In this document: piece by piece, positions 42,777 through 51,523 of the stretch
Position numbering within the stretch: position 1 is the stretch's first letter
Layout of the letters: each line of letters starts with the position of its first letter
NCBI RefSeq assembly: GCF_034424545.1
Contig: NZ_CP139971.1
Location: forward strand, 2,230,375 to 2,294,374
Reading direction: 5' to 3'
Length of the DNA stretch: 64,000 nucleotides
Origin: Trinickia caryophylli
GTDB taxonomy: Bacteria > Pseudomonadota > Gammaproteobacteria > Burkholderiales > Burkholderiaceae
Translations under genes and position numbers: made by a program
The notes under the pieces: model-generated
The model's database searches: none
Seen by the model: the letters and a program-made list of their open reading frames with translations, nothing else
Told to the model about the DNA's origin: nothing

Positions 42777-44201
42777 TTACGAATCGCGGCGCGCCATGCG
42801 CACCGCCTGCTCGGCAAGGGCGCCGTGCCGGCTGCTCGAGGGCAAAAGGCGTTCGATTGCCATGACGATGGCGGGCACGAGCAGCGCCACGTACATGTTG
42901 TCGATGCCGAACGGGTTGCCGGACAGATACCAGGCGGTGGTCGCGATCGTGGCGAGGATCATGCCGGCCACGGCGCCGCGGCTGCTGTTGAACAAGGGCA
43001 GATAGATGCCCATGAGCGCGACCACGGTGACCGAGAGCCGCAGTGCCCTGGTGAAGAACGAAAGCGCGAGGATCTGCGGAACGAAGAGCACGAAAATGAG
43101 CGGTGCGAAGCCCACGGCGAACGAAATCGTGCGCGTGACGCGCAATTCGCGATCGGGCGAGGGACGATAACGCGGTACATAGAAATCCTTGACGATCAGC
43201 GATGCTATTGCGAGCGCGACGGTGCTTACGCTCACGAAAATCGAGGCCACGAGCGAGACGGTGACGAGGCCGGCGAGCAGCGGGTTCATATGCTGCAGAA
43301 AGACCGGCAATGCGTAGAGGCTTTTCATGCCGGGGAACAGGAACTTCGCCGCCACGCCGATGATGCCGAGCGAAATAGCGACAGGCACGCAGAGTGCCGC
43401 CGCGATGAGGGTCGAGTTGCGCGCGTCGTTGGCCGACTTGGCGCCCGAGATTGCCTGGATGATGAACTGGGTCGAGAAGATCGCGCCGGCGGTGCCGATC
43501 ACCCACGCGCCGATGGTGCTGCCGCCCAACGAGCCTTTCCATGTGAAGTAATGCTCGGGCATGGCCTGCATCATCGGCGCGATGCCACCCGTCATGGACA
43601 GCGCGACCCAGACGAGCACGCCGATACCGATCAGTTTGACTGCGCTGTGGAGAATCGTGACATAGGCCACGCTCTTGAGCCCACCGTAGGCGTAGTAGAG
43701 GGTGCTGACGACGGCGGTGATCAGCGCGGCGGTGGTGAGATTCACGCGCAGCACGGTCGAAATGGCCGCGGCGCCGCTCACATAATTGCCGACGTTTACG
43801 ATCAGCAATGCATAGATCATGATGGCCGAAACGACGAGGCGGGCCGATTGCCCATATTTTTGTGCGATGAAGCCGGAAATCGTGAATTCGCCGGATTTAT
43901 AGAGGCGTTTGGTCATGAACAGGCCGAAAAGCAGAAAACCGATTGCCGCGGCGATGACGGACCACGAGGCGGCGATGCCGACGCCGAATGCCTCCTGCGA
44001 GGTACCGATGGTCGACTTCGCGCCGATGAACTCCGACATCAGCAAAATGGCGATGACGATGGCGGGCGCCGAACGTCCCGCGACCATGAACTGCTCGGTC
44101 GTCTTGCTGCGAAGCCGAACACTGATCCACGTCGTGACGACGATGTAGATGGCGACCATCGCGACGATGATGGCCGTGTCCCAAACGCTGAAATGATTCA
44201 T
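42777..44201 (-). CDS. Sodium:solute symporter (SSS family)
   Basis: 474 aa with about 13 membrane helices and the LeuT-like SSS fold. GRSAPAIVIAILLMSEFIGAKSTIG, GSTIGAWVIGT and SIFVSVSTVALAIASLIVKDF match the Na+ site helices of the family. GGAGA lies 7 nt before ATG 44201. It is operon-embedded between the kinase-PdxA2 fusion and the BNR protein, so it is the probable importer of the operon's carbon source, most likely a sugar acid or sialic-acid-like compound. Confidence 0.88.
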   Translation of the reverse strand: MNHFSVWDTAIIVAMVAIYIVVTTWISVRLRSKTTEQFMVAGRSAPAIVIAILLMSEFIGAKSTIGTSQEAFGVGIAASWSVIAAAIGFLLFGLFMTKRLYKSGEFTISGFIAQKYGQSARLVVSAIMIYALLIVNVGNYVSGAAAISTVLRVNLTTAALITAVVSTLYYAYGGLKSVAYVTILHSAVKLIGIGVLVWVALSMTGGIAPMMQAMPEHYFTWKGSLGGSTIGAWVIGTAGAIFSTQFIIQAISGAKSANDARNSTLIAAALCVPVAISLGIIGVAAKFLFPGMKSLYALPVFLQHMNPLLAGLVTVSLVASIFVSVSTVALAIASLIVKDFYVPRYRPSPDRELRVTRTISFAVGFAPLIFVLFVPQILALSFFTRALRLSVTVVALMGIYLPLFNSSRGAVAGMILATIATTAWYLSGNPFGIDNMYVALLVPAIVMAIERLLPSSSRHGALAEQAVRMARRDS

Positions 44202-44265
44202 GGCTGTCTCCGATTGTTGTCTGATGTCGGCGCGAGGCAGTGCGGCTCGCGCCCGGGGGGCCTTT

Positions 44266-46635
44266 TCAGGCCGCCTGCAGCGCCCGTCGCGTCGCAAGGT
44301 CTTGTGCCTGCTTGAGCGCTTCGAGCATGCTGCGTTCGTCGGCGATGCCCTTGCCCGCGATATCGAACGCGGTGCCGTGGTCTACCGACGTGCGGATGAC
44401 GGGCAGGCCGACCGTCACATTGACGCCCGCCTCGAGCCCCATCACCTTGACGGGGCCATGGCCCTGATCGTGGTACATCGCGACGACGACGTCGAAGTCG
44501 CCGCGCCCGGCGCGAAAGAACAGCGTGTCGGCCGGCAGGGGGCCTTCGACGTCCCATCCGCGTTCGCGGACGATCCCAATGGCCGGCACGATCTTTTCCT
44601 CTTCTTCGCCGTAGCCGAAGAGGCCGTTTTCGCCCGCGTGCGGGTTGATGCCGCACACGCCGATACGCGGAGAATCGATGCCGGCCCGTACGAGCGTTTC
44701 GTGCGCGCGTTCGATCGTGCGCAGCACGAGGCCGGGCTCGATCTTGCGGATCGCGTCGATGATGCCGATGTGCGTCGTGACGTGGATCACGCGCAGCGTC
44801 GGCGCGACCAACATCATCGATACTTCGGGGATGCCGGTGAGCTTGGCCAGCATCTCGGTATGGCCCGGGAAAAGGTGTCCGCCCGCGTGAAGCGCCTCCT
44901 TGTTGAGCGGCGCGGTGCAGATCGCATCGAGTTCGCCGGCGGACGTAAGGGCGACCGTGCGCTCGATATACCGATAGGCGGCGTCTCCGGCGAGCGCGGA
45001 GAGCTTGCCGTAGGGGAGGTCCTCGGGAATGAGACCGAGGTCGATGCAATCGACTTCGCCATAGGCGAAGCGCGCCTCGGCCGGCGCCGCGATCGCGCGC
45101 ACGCGCAGCGTCACGCCCGCGCGCAGCCCGGCGTCGGCGAGCCGCCTCGCGTCGCCGATCACGAGCGGGCGGCAGCCGTCGTAGACCGACTGGTGCGCGA
45201 GACTCTTCATGATGATTTCGGGGCCCACACCGGCTGCATCGCCCATCGTGATGCCTATTACGGGACGAGAACTCATGGTTTCCTCTTTACTGGGTGCTTG
45301 CATGGCAGGCGGTTGTTGAGGCGATCGCAAGGCGACGAGATGCCGCCAGCAGCGGTAGAGCGTGTCGCTTTCGCCGAATGCACCCGCTTTCGTGACGACG
45401 GGTATGGCTTCTTCGTAAAGGGGGACGCGCGCAAGCAGCAGGGGCACGCCGGGCTCTATTTCCTCGACGACGGTCAGCGAGGCGATGCCGATCGCATCGA
45501 GCAGCGCACGTGCCGTTTCTCCGCCCGTCGCGATCAGCGCACTGGCCTCGCGCGCTGCCGGTGCGAGCGCATGCGCGAGCCGCTCGGTGAGGCACGCGGC
45601 CGTTGGGGCCGGCATGCGTTGCCGTTGGGCGAGATGCACGAGCACATGGCGGCCGCGCGTGAGCCAGTGCGCCACGCGGCCGCCCAGCGTGACGATGCCG
45701 GGGTGATCCGGCTCGAGCAATGTGGCCGCGTCGATTTCGACCGACTCGAACGAGCCTGCGGCGCTTCCCTGGAGCATGGCGGCCTGCCGATGCGAAACGC
45801 TCGACATGCTGCCCACCGCCACGAGCACGCCGCGCGCATGGAGGCGGTTCGGTTTGGCCGCGGGCGTGGCGATGCGTGCCGTGGCCTGCGAGGCGCCGGC
45901 AAGGCTGCCGGCCAGCGCCTCGACGAGCGGCCGCATCAGGCCAGCGGAGCCGACCCAGAACACCGTGTCCAATGCAGCCGATGCCTGCGCGATCGATGCA
46001 AGATCGGCGTCGGTCTCGCTGTCGCAGATGACCGCCTCCGTTCGTGCGGCGAGGAATGCGGCCAGTTGCGCGTGCAACGATTCGGGCCCTTTGCGGACTT
46101 CGTCGAGCGAAACGTGTGCGGTGCGCAGCGCGGCTCGGGAAAGCAGGAGCGTGAGGTCCGCTCGGCCTTCCATGCCCTCGTTTCGCCAGAGCTCCGACGT
46201 TTCGACGGGAACACCATGAACGAACTGGCGTGCGTCGACAGTCGTCCGCCCCGCATGCGGCAAGGCGGGGGCGACGATCGCCATGCCGGCGAGCGGCACG
46301 AGCGTCGCGATCTCGCCGGCAATGTGGCCGCGCAAGGTCGAATCGATTTTCTTGTAGACGCGGCGGCCGGCGGCATGCCGTTGCCAGGCTTCGCGGGTAG
46401 CGGTAATCGCCGATGCGAGATCGAGCCGGCGCGAGTCGGTATCGATGGCGAGTACGTCGGGGGCCGGCGAATCGGCCGCTGGTCTGCGGCGTCCCGCGCC
46501 CTCGGTGCCCGGAGCGTTCAGCACGACGACGGCGTGCAACCCGTGGCGGCGGCAGACGACGGCGGCATCCGCGGTACCCGAGAGATCGTCGCCGATGACG
46601 ATCAGCTTGACGCTCCCCTGCGCACGTGTGCTCAT
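44266..46635 (-). CDS. In-frame fusion: acid-sugar kinase (DUF1537/DtnK) with PdxA2 dehydrogenase
   Basis: 789 aa in one uninterrupted frame. Residues 1-440 form a four-carbon acid sugar kinase (start KLIVIGDDLSGTADAA; KKIDSTLRGHIAGEI; nucleotide part ATGGETARALLDAIG). Residues 454-789 are a complete PdxA-type 4-phosphoerythronate/threonate dehydrogenase (GITMGDAAGVGPEI, CTAPLNKEAL, metal ligands in FPGHTEML and MYHDQGHG). In D-threonate and erythronate catabolism these enzymes act in sequence: phosphorylation, then oxidation with decarboxylation to dihydroxyacetone phosphate. They are usually separate genes. An internal start is possible: ATG 45276 is preceded by AAGAGGA with 4-5 nt spacing, so free PdxA2 might also be made. 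The start at 46635 overlaps the Fe-ADH stop by ATGA. Confidence 0.9.
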   Translation of the reverse strand: MSTRAQGSVKLIVIGDDLSGTADAAVVCRRHGLHAVVVLNAPGTEGAGRRRPAADSPAPDVLAIDTDSRRLDLASAITATREAWQRHAAGRRVYKKIDSTLRGHIAGEIATLVPLAGMAIVAPALPHAGRTTVDARQFVHGVPVETSELWRNEGMEGRADLTLLLSRAALRTAHVSLDEVRKGPESLHAQLAAFLAARTEAVICDSETDADLASIAQASAALDTVFWVGSAGLMRPLVEALAGSLAGASQATARIATPAAKPNRLHARGVLVAVGSMSSVSHRQAAMLQGSAAGSFESVEIDAATLLEPDHPGIVTLGGRVAHWLTRGRHVLVHLAQRQRMPAPTAACLTERLAHALAPAAREASALIATGGETARALLDAIGIASLTVVEEIEPGVPLLLARVPLYEEAIPVVTKAGAFGESDTLYRCWRHLVALRSPQQPPAMQAPSKEETMSSRPVIGITMGDAAGVGPEIIMKSLAHQSVYDGCRPLVIGDARRLADAGLRAGVTLRVRAIAAPAEARFAYGEVDCIDLGLIPEDLPYGKLSALAGDAAYRYIERTVALTSAGELDAICTAPLNKEALHAGGHLFPGHTEMLAKLTGIPEVSMMLVAPTLRVIHVTTHIGIIDAIRKIEPGLVLRTIERAHETLVRAGIDSPRIGVCGINPHAGENGLFGYGEEEEKIVPAIGIVRERGWDVEGPLPADTLFFRAGRGDFDVVVAMYHDQGHGPVKVMGLEAGVNVTVGLPVIRTSVDHGTAFDIAGKGIADERSMLEALKQAQDLATRRALQAA

Positions 46636-47801
46636 GGCAGGAGCCGGCGATAAATACCGGCGATGTCGTCGCGGCTGAGTGGCTTCGGATTATTGGCGAG
46701 CAGCCGCGTGACTTTCGAGGCCGCGGCGGCAAGCGCATCGACGTGTGCCTCCGTTACGCCGAAGCGGCGCAGATCCTGGGGAATGGCGAGCGCGGCGGTC
46801 CAGCTGCGAATGCGTTCGAGCAACGTCTCGGCGGCGGCCATCTCGTCGCCTCCGGGCGCGGCGAGCGCGAGGGAGCGGGCTACCTGGGCGAGCCTGGGAG
46901 CGATGGCGTCGCGGTTGAAATCCATGACGTGCGGCAGCAGCATCGCATTGGCGACGCCGTGCGTCACGTTGAACATCCCGCCGAGCGGATAGGCGAGCGC
47001 ATGCACGGCGGCGGTGCCCGCGGCCGTGAGCGCGAGGCCGCCGTACATCGAGCCCAGCAGCATCGCCTCGCGTGCGCGCAGCGAATGCCCGTGCTCGTAA
47101 GCTTCGACGAGATTCGCGCCGATGAGACGCATCGATTCCATCGCATACATGTCGCTGATCGCGTTCGCTTTCGTCGAAATGTACGACTCGAGCGAGTGGA
47201 TGAATGCGTCCATGCCCGTGGCGGCGGTGATCGGCTGAGGTAAATCGAGCGTCAGCGCGGCGTCGAGGATCACGAGCTGCGGCAACAGATGGCGGCTGAC
47301 TATGCCGACTTTCAGGGCTTCGTCGGGGAGCGTCACGATGGCGTTCGGCGTGACTTCGGATCCCGTGCCGGCGGTTGTCGGCACGAGGATCATCGGCACG
47401 CCCGGGGTACCGATCTTGTCGATGCCGAGCCATTCGCGCAGCGGCTGACGATTGGTCAGCCGCACGGCGAAGAGCTTGGCTGCATCGAGCACGCTGCCGC
47501 CGCCGACGGCAAGCACCGCATCGGGCTTGAACGGCTCTATTTGCTCGCGGAAGACGGTTTCGACGTTTTCGATAGAAGGCTCGGGCTCCACGCCGCGCAC
47601 GATCATCACTTCGACATCGCGCGCTTGCAGCGCCGCCACGACATTATTCGCTATGCCGTTTCTTTCGAGGGCCGGCTGCGTAATGAACGCGATACGCCAT
47701 ATGGGACGATCGAGCAGCGCGAGCTTGTCGGGCAACTGCGCGAGACTGCCGGCCCCATGGACGATGTGCTTGACCGTTTGAAAATGATGAACAGTGCTCA
47801 T
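46632..47801 (-). CDS. Iron-containing alcohol dehydrogenase
   Basis: 389 aa group III ADH. Nucleotide loop GGGSVLDAAK; the metal-binding Asp and His in GMDAFIHSLESY and two His in HALAYPLGG and NVTHGVANA are all present. It oxidises or reduces a small alcohol/aldehyde, perhaps a hydroxyacid or semialdehyde from the aldolase step. It lies 10 bp after the DapA-family gene and is coupled to the kinase fusion. Confidence 0.88.
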   Translation of the reverse strand: MSTVHHFQTVKHIVHGAGSLAQLPDKLALLDRPIWRIAFITQPALERNGIANNVVAALQARDVEVMIVRGVEPEPSIENVETVFREQIEPFKPDAVLAVGGGSVLDAAKLFAVRLTNRQPLREWLGIDKIGTPGVPMILVPTTAGTGSEVTPNAIVTLPDEALKVGIVSRHLLPQLVILDAALTLDLPQPITAATGMDAFIHSLESYISTKANAISDMYAMESMRLIGANLVEAYEHGHSLRAREAMLLGSMYGGLALTAAGTAAVHALAYPLGGMFNVTHGVANAMLLPHVMDFNRDAIAPRLAQVARSLALAAPGGDEMAAAETLLERIRSWTAALAIPQDLRRFGVTEAHVDALAAAASKVTRLLANNPKPLSRDDIAGIYRRLLP

Positions 47802-47811
47802 GATTCGATTT

Positions 47812-48699
47812 TCAGCTGATACGCGGATAGTGTTCGAGGGCTTTGGCGAGCCGCTCGCGCGCATTCGCGTCGAGCGGCTGGGCGGGGGCACGCGCTGGCC
47901 CCGCCGGCATGCCAAGCATCGCGGCGGCCGCTTTCAGCACGACGGGCATCGTGCCGAGCGAAAACGCATCGCGCAGTGCGCGCAGCGATTCCTGTGCTTG
48001 CCGCGCGGCGGCAAGGTCGCCGGCTTGAAAGCTGTTCCAGATCGACATGACGACCTGGGGCACCGCATTGGTGGTCGCCGCAACGGCACCGTCGCCGCCG
48101 GCCATGAGCGTCCAGAGGATCAGCGAATCCGTACCCGTAAACACCGCGAAGTCGTCGCGACGCAGCCCGATCAATTGCACGAGCCGATCGAAATCGCCGC
48201 CGCTGTCCTTGATGCCGCGAATATTGGGAATCTCGGCGAGGCGGCGCACCGTCTCGATGGCGAGCGTCACGCCCGCCTTCGCGGGAATCGTATAAAGCAT
48301 GACAGGCAGCGAGGTGGCGCGCGCGATGCGCTCGTAGTGCGCGAAAAGTTCTTGCTGAGTCGCGCCGTTGAAGTACGGGGTAATGACGGAGACGGCGCCC
48401 ACGCCAACGTCTTCCATTTTCCGGTTGAGCGCAATGACGTCGCGGGTCGCGTAAGCGCCAGTGCCGGCAATGACCGGTACGCGCGAGCGGGCCTGATCGA
48501 CGGCGATCCGGGCGATACGCAACTTCTCCTCTTCCGAGAGCGCGATGAATTCGCCGTTGGTGCCGAGCACGAAGAGGCCGTGAACGCCCGCCTCGATCAG
48601 GCGTTCGACGAGCACGCGCAGGCCGCGTTCGTCCACCTCCTCTTCGGCCGTCATCGGCGTAACCAGCGCGGGAATGATGCCTTTGAACTCGACTGCCAT
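47812..48699 (-). CDS. DapA/NanA-family aldolase or dehydratase
   Basis: 295-aa class I aldolase of the dihydrodipicolinate synthase superfamily. The Schiff-base Lys is in IRGIKDSGG, the catalytic Tyr in VMLYTIPAK, and the N-terminal GTNGEF motif is present. GGAG lies 7 nt before ATG 48699. The operon (symporter, sugar-acid kinase, ADH) makes a catabolic role in sugar-acid or sialic-acid-like breakdown likelier than lysine synthesis. Which substrate it cleaves cannot be told from sequence alone. It is the first gene of the operon. Confidence 0.85.
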   Translation of the reverse strand: MAVEFKGIIPALVTPMTAEEEVDERGLRVLVERLIEAGVHGLFVLGTNGEFIALSEEEKLRIARIAVDQARSRVPVIAGTGAYATRDVIALNRKMEDVGVGAVSVITPYFNGATQQELFAHYERIARATSLPVMLYTIPAKAGVTLAIETVRRLAEIPNIRGIKDSGGDFDRLVQLIGLRRDDFAVFTGTDSLILWTLMAGGDGAVAATTNAVPQVVMSIWNSFQAGDLAAARQAQESLRALRDAFSLGTMPVVLKAAAAMLGMPAGPARAPAQPLDANARERLAKALEHYPRIS

Positions 48700-48733
48700 T
48701 GAAAGCTCCGATGAGGTCTCGGGGGCTGGGGAA

Positions 48734-48750
48734 ATGATCGTTTCGATCAT
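48734..48750. promoter_or_regulatory. 17-bp operator dyad, site 1
   Basis: ATGATCGTTTCGATCAT: perfect 7-nt inverted arms around TTT. It lies 35 bp upstream of the DapA-family ATG. The TTTCG core is common in DeoR-family operators, and a DeoR gene ends this operon. Confidence 0.7.
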
Positions 48751-48797
48751 CCCTGTGCGCTGCCGGCGGGCATATTGCCTCGGCTTGCTGGGCACAT

Positions 48798-48814
48798 TCG
48801 ACCGTTTCGATCAT
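48798..48814. promoter_or_regulatory. 17-bp operator dyad, site 2 (one perfect half)
   Basis: TCGACCG-TTT-CGATCAT: the right half and spacer are identical to site 1; the left half matches at 4 of 7 positions. Confidence 0.5.
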
Positions 48815-48859
48815 TGTAGGCGATCAAAGCGGTCCATCAATCGCGTGTAAACCCTCGTT

Positions 48860-48876
48860 TTGATCGATTCGATCGT
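48860..48876. promoter_or_regulatory. 17-bp operator dyad, site 3
   Basis: TTGATCG-ATT-CGATCGT: each half differs from site 1 by one base. The sites start 62-64 bp apart (48734, 48798, 48860), roughly six helical turns, which would suit looping between bound repressors. Confidence 0.6.
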
Positions 48877-48899
48877 TTTGGTCGCTCATGGGTGCCACG

Positions 48900-48927
48900 C
48901 ACGAACAATACGATCGTATTGTTCGTG
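48900..48927. promoter_or_regulatory. Perfect 28-bp palindrome, operator of the TetR regulator
   Basis: The half-site is CACGAACAATACGA; the other half is its exact reverse complement. It ends 14 bp before the tetR ATG, so binding would block the tetR-SMR transcript. Confidence 0.88.
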
Positions 48928-48941
48928 GTAACATCCGGCGC

Positions 48942-49505
48942 ATGTCCATACGTCATCATCGGCCCAAGGCCCCGGAACTCGTCAGGGCCGCTTTGCTCGA
49001 AGCGGCTGCCCGCCTGCTTCAGGACGGCGCCACTGTCTCGATCGGCTCGGTGGCAGAGGAGGCCGGCGTATCGAAGGGGGCTGTTCAGCATCATTTCGCG
49101 AGTCGCAGCGGCCTCTTTACCGCACTGGCCGACGAGCTGATCGCTACGTTCGAGGAAGACGTGAAAGCGGAGATCGGCCGGGATCCGATACGAGCGGGCG
49201 CCCACGCACGGGCATATGCCCGTGTAGGCGCCCGCGTGGCGATCACCGAGTACGAGTGGTCGCGTGCTGTTATTTGCGCTTCGGTGGCCGAGCGCGACGT
49301 CGCGGCGCGCTGGCGCAATTGGGTGCAGGACGATCTGGCGCACGACGAGGGCAGCGAGGCCGGGAAGATCGATTTGCTTCTCGCGCGGCTGGCGGCGGAC
49401 GGGCTCTGGCTTTCGGACATCCTCGGCACCTATCCGCTGTCGTCCGATATCCGCGAGAAACTTCTCGAACGGATCGAGGCGCTCACGCTGCCCGCGCAGG
49501 ACTGA
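48942..49505 (+). CDS. TetR-family repressor of the adjacent SMR pump
   Basis: 187 aa. An N-terminal TetR helix-turn-helix (VSIGSVAEEAGVSKGAVQHHF) is followed by a helical ligand domain. The start is MSIRHHRPKAPE at 48942; an upstream in-frame ATG at 48888 would run through the operator palindrome and is rejected. It is 4 bp from the SMR gene, so it almost certainly controls that efflux gene and itself. The inducer is unknown, probably a cationic compound. Confidence 0.88.
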   Translation: MSIRHHRPKAPELVRAALLEAAARLLQDGATVSIGSVAEEAGVSKGAVQHHFASRSGLFTALADELIATFEEDVKAEIGRDPIRAGAHARAYARVGARVAITEYEWSRAVICASVAERDVAARWRNWVQDDLAHDEGSEAGKIDLLLARLAADGLWLSDILGTYPLSSDIREKLLERIEALTLPAQD

Positions 49506-49509
49506 TCCG

Positions 49510-49842
49510 ATGAATGCGTACCTTTACCTGGGTGTGGCCATTGCCTGCGAAGTCGTGGCGACGACGCTGCTCAAGGCGTCCGACGGGTTGAGCCGGCTCT
49601 GGCCAACGCTCGGCACGATAGCGGGCTATGCGGCTGCGTTTTTTTGTCTCTCTCTTACGCTGAAGTCGATCCCTACGGGTGTGGCTTACGCGATCTGGTC
49701 GGGTGTCGGGATCGTTCTCATTTCGATCGCGGGCTGGCTTTTCTTCAAGCAGACGCTCGACGCCGCGGCCATTGCCGGCATGTCGCTGATCGCGGCGGGT
49801 GTGGTCGTGATCAACGTCTTTTCGAAGTCGGCGGCGCACTGA
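49510..49842 (+). CDS. Small multidrug resistance (SMR) efflux protein
   Basis: 110 aa with four transmembrane helices. The essential proton/drug Glu14 is in AIACEVVATTLLKAS, and the SMR signature GVAYAIWSGVGIVLI is present, the EmrE subclass rather than Gdx/SugE. Exports quaternary cations in exchange for protons. Coupled to tetR. Confidence 0.92.
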   Translation: MNAYLYLGVAIACEVVATTLLKASDGLSRLWPTLGTIAGYAAAFFCLSLTLKSIPTGVAYAIWSGVGIVLISIAGWLFFKQTLDAAAIAGMSLIAAGVVVINVFSKSAAH

Positions 49843-49961
49843 GCGCTAAATCCATTATTTCGAAGGCAAGTTATTCGATGCGCACTTGATCGCTATCGCG
49901 CCCCGATTCGCACTAGAATCGAGAGCGGTTGTTTGCTTATTGCGAAGCGCAATCCGGTGCA

Positions 49962-50165
49962 ATGGAAAACTTGTTCATGTCCCGTGCAAGTGCGATAGCG
50001 TTATTGATCGACGTGCGGCGGGAATTGCTCGATCATCAGAAGGAAAACGGGCGCGACGAACTCGCGAGGGAGGCGCTCGACCGCTTGATTCTCGACGTGC
50101 GTGCGAACCGCGTCGACATCTTCGAGCTTCGTTTTCCCGCCCTGCGCCGGGTGACGGTGCTTTAG
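49962..50165 (+). CDS. Small hypothetical protein (67 aa)
   Basis: Not recognised. Begins MENLFMSRASAIALLIDVRR; a Met five codons in (49977) is an equal candidate. Mostly charged and helical (LLDHQKENGRDELAREALDR), no membrane segment. Coding potential is supported only by its regular amino-acid composition and position in an otherwise empty region. Confidence 0.45.
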   Translation: MENLFMSRASAIALLIDVRRELLDHQKENGRDELAREALDRLILDVRANRVDIFELRFPALRRVTVL

Positions 50166-50352
50166 CAGCCGATCGACAGTTGCGTCACGGGCGATTCCCG
50201 ATTTCCGTTCTCCGCCGGTCATATCGAATACACATCTGCACATCTGCACGTTCGTGGATGCACACCAGGTGCATGCATTTCGATTGCCATCGCGATGCCG
50301 AAGTCATTGAACGAGCCTCATTGCTTCCGTGCTGCTTTTTCACTGATTTGGA

Positions 50353-50652
50353 TCAAAGTACCTCGGCGCCAGGCGCCACTAAGATGAGATTGGTTTTCGC
50401 GATCGCGACGCAAGGCAAAACGAAGCCTTCTGCTTTTTCTTCCTTCGTCAAGCCGGGCCATTCGATCCGATAGGAAACCGTGCCGCCGCGCAACTGAGCG
50501 AGGCACGTCCGGCAAGTGCCGTTGCGGCAGGAGCGCGGAAGGCGCACACCAGCGGCAGTTGCGGCTTCGAGCAGGCTCAAGTGCGCGGGCGCCTCGAACG
50601 ACCGGCCGAGCGGTTCGACGCGAATGAGCGGTGGTCGTTCGGAAGTGGGCAT
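50353..50652 (-). CDS. [2Fe-2S] plant-type ferredoxin
   Basis: 99 aa single-domain ferredoxin. Cluster cysteines: CRNGTCRTC (C-x4-C-x... pattern, here with C-x2-C) and the fourth in LPCVAIAK. ATG 50652 begins MPTSERPPLIRVEPLGRS. Its redox partner is not in the neighbourhood; an orphan electron carrier. Confidence 0.85.
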   Translation of the reverse strand: MPTSERPPLIRVEPLGRSFEAPAHLSLLEAATAAGVRLPRSCRNGTCRTCLAQLRGGTVSYRIEWPGLTKEEKAEGFVLPCVAIAKTNLILVAPGAEVL

Positions 50653-50836
50653 GGGCTCGTGGACGATCGGTATGAGGTGGCGAATGTGTCGCGCCGCAGC
50701 ATACCGGAAAACGAGTTCGGAGGTAGGGGGGCGGACTCGGACCGCGGGAATGTTCTTCTTGCGATCGTGCGCAATGTTGCAACGATTGAAACGATAGCGC
50801 GCGTGGCACGACGCGCGCCGCGTTCGGGAGAACGCC

Positions 50837-51034
50837 ATGATTCGCACCGAATTGAGAGTCGTATTGGCCGTCATTGCGACGTTCGTCGCGCTGGGCGGCA
50901 TTGCGCTGGCGATCCACGGTCTGCTCGTCGACAAGAGCGACGCCGTTTTCTACGGGGTGGGGGCGATCGTCGGCGGCGTCTTGGGCTGCGCGGTGCTGCT
51001 GAACATATGGCCTCGCGATACATCGGAGCGATGA
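50837..51034 (+). CDS. Small two-helix membrane protein, unknown
   Basis: 65 aa. Two hydrophobic helices (about 8-28 and 38-57) joined by the charged LLVDKSDAVF loop; short basic ends. GGGAGAA lies 5-6 nt before ATG 50837. No family recognised. Confidence 0.65.
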   Translation: MIRTELRVVLAVIATFVALGGIALAIHGLLVDKSDAVFYGVGAIVGGVLGCAVLLNIWPRDTSER

Positions 51035-51120
51035 CGGCTTTTTGTCGCCGGAGTGCGGGGTGGCGGGTACCGGCCGCAAGTAATGCTTGCGCACTGCGCC
51101 AGACGTTCTAAAGTACATGC

Positions 51121-51142
51121 AACCGACGGAAGCCGGTTTTTT
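51121..51142 (+). terminator. Weak candidate terminator after the small membrane protein
   Basis: AACCG and CGGTT form a 5-bp stem with an 8-nt loop followed by four further T residues. Short stem, so low confidence. Confidence 0.35.
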
Positions 51143-51232
51143 CCGTTGCGTCAGGCCGCGCCTTCCTGAAGAAGGCGGTCATCCCCACGGGCGCGGTTAC
51201 CGGTGTGTTTCGTCATGGCAAAGGCGAATCCC

Positions 51233-51523
51233 ATGCAGATCACATTTCCGAAGGCAGTCCCCGAATACTCGGGGCGCGAGTTGACATTGGCTTTCCCGGC
51301 GCTCGTCGATGGCGAGCGAGTGGAATGCACGATCACGGCCGAGGCGCTCGAGGACCATTTCGGTGCGGCTTCATCCCGTCTCGAGGACATGATGGGCGCG
51401 TTCGACGCGCATCGGGCGCGCATCGAGGCGGCGGCGCGGCGCCTGCTATCCGAAACGGATGCCCGCTGCGCCGAGCTGCGCAGCGGCTATGTGCGCTTCT
51501 ACGAGGCCAATGCCCGCGCTTGA
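51233..51523 (+). CDS. DUF1488 protein
   Basis: 96 aa. QITFPKAVPEYSGRELTLAF, then VDGERVECTITAEALEDHFG, is the DUF1488 pattern. The start at 51233 has AAAGG 8-9 nt upstream; ATG 51215 is an alternative. The C-terminal half is helical and Arg/Glu-rich. Function is unknown in the whole family. Confidence 0.8.
   Translation: MQITFPKAVPEYSGRELTLAFPALVDGERVECTITAEALEDHFGAASSRLEDMMGAFDAHRARIEAAARRLLSETDARCAELRSGYVRFYEANARA

Noticed and set aside
45200..45320. A frameshift or missed stop between the kinase and PdxA2 halves.
   Set aside because: The frame is continuous with a plausible linker, and fusions of these two families are credible; no evidence of an error in the sequence.
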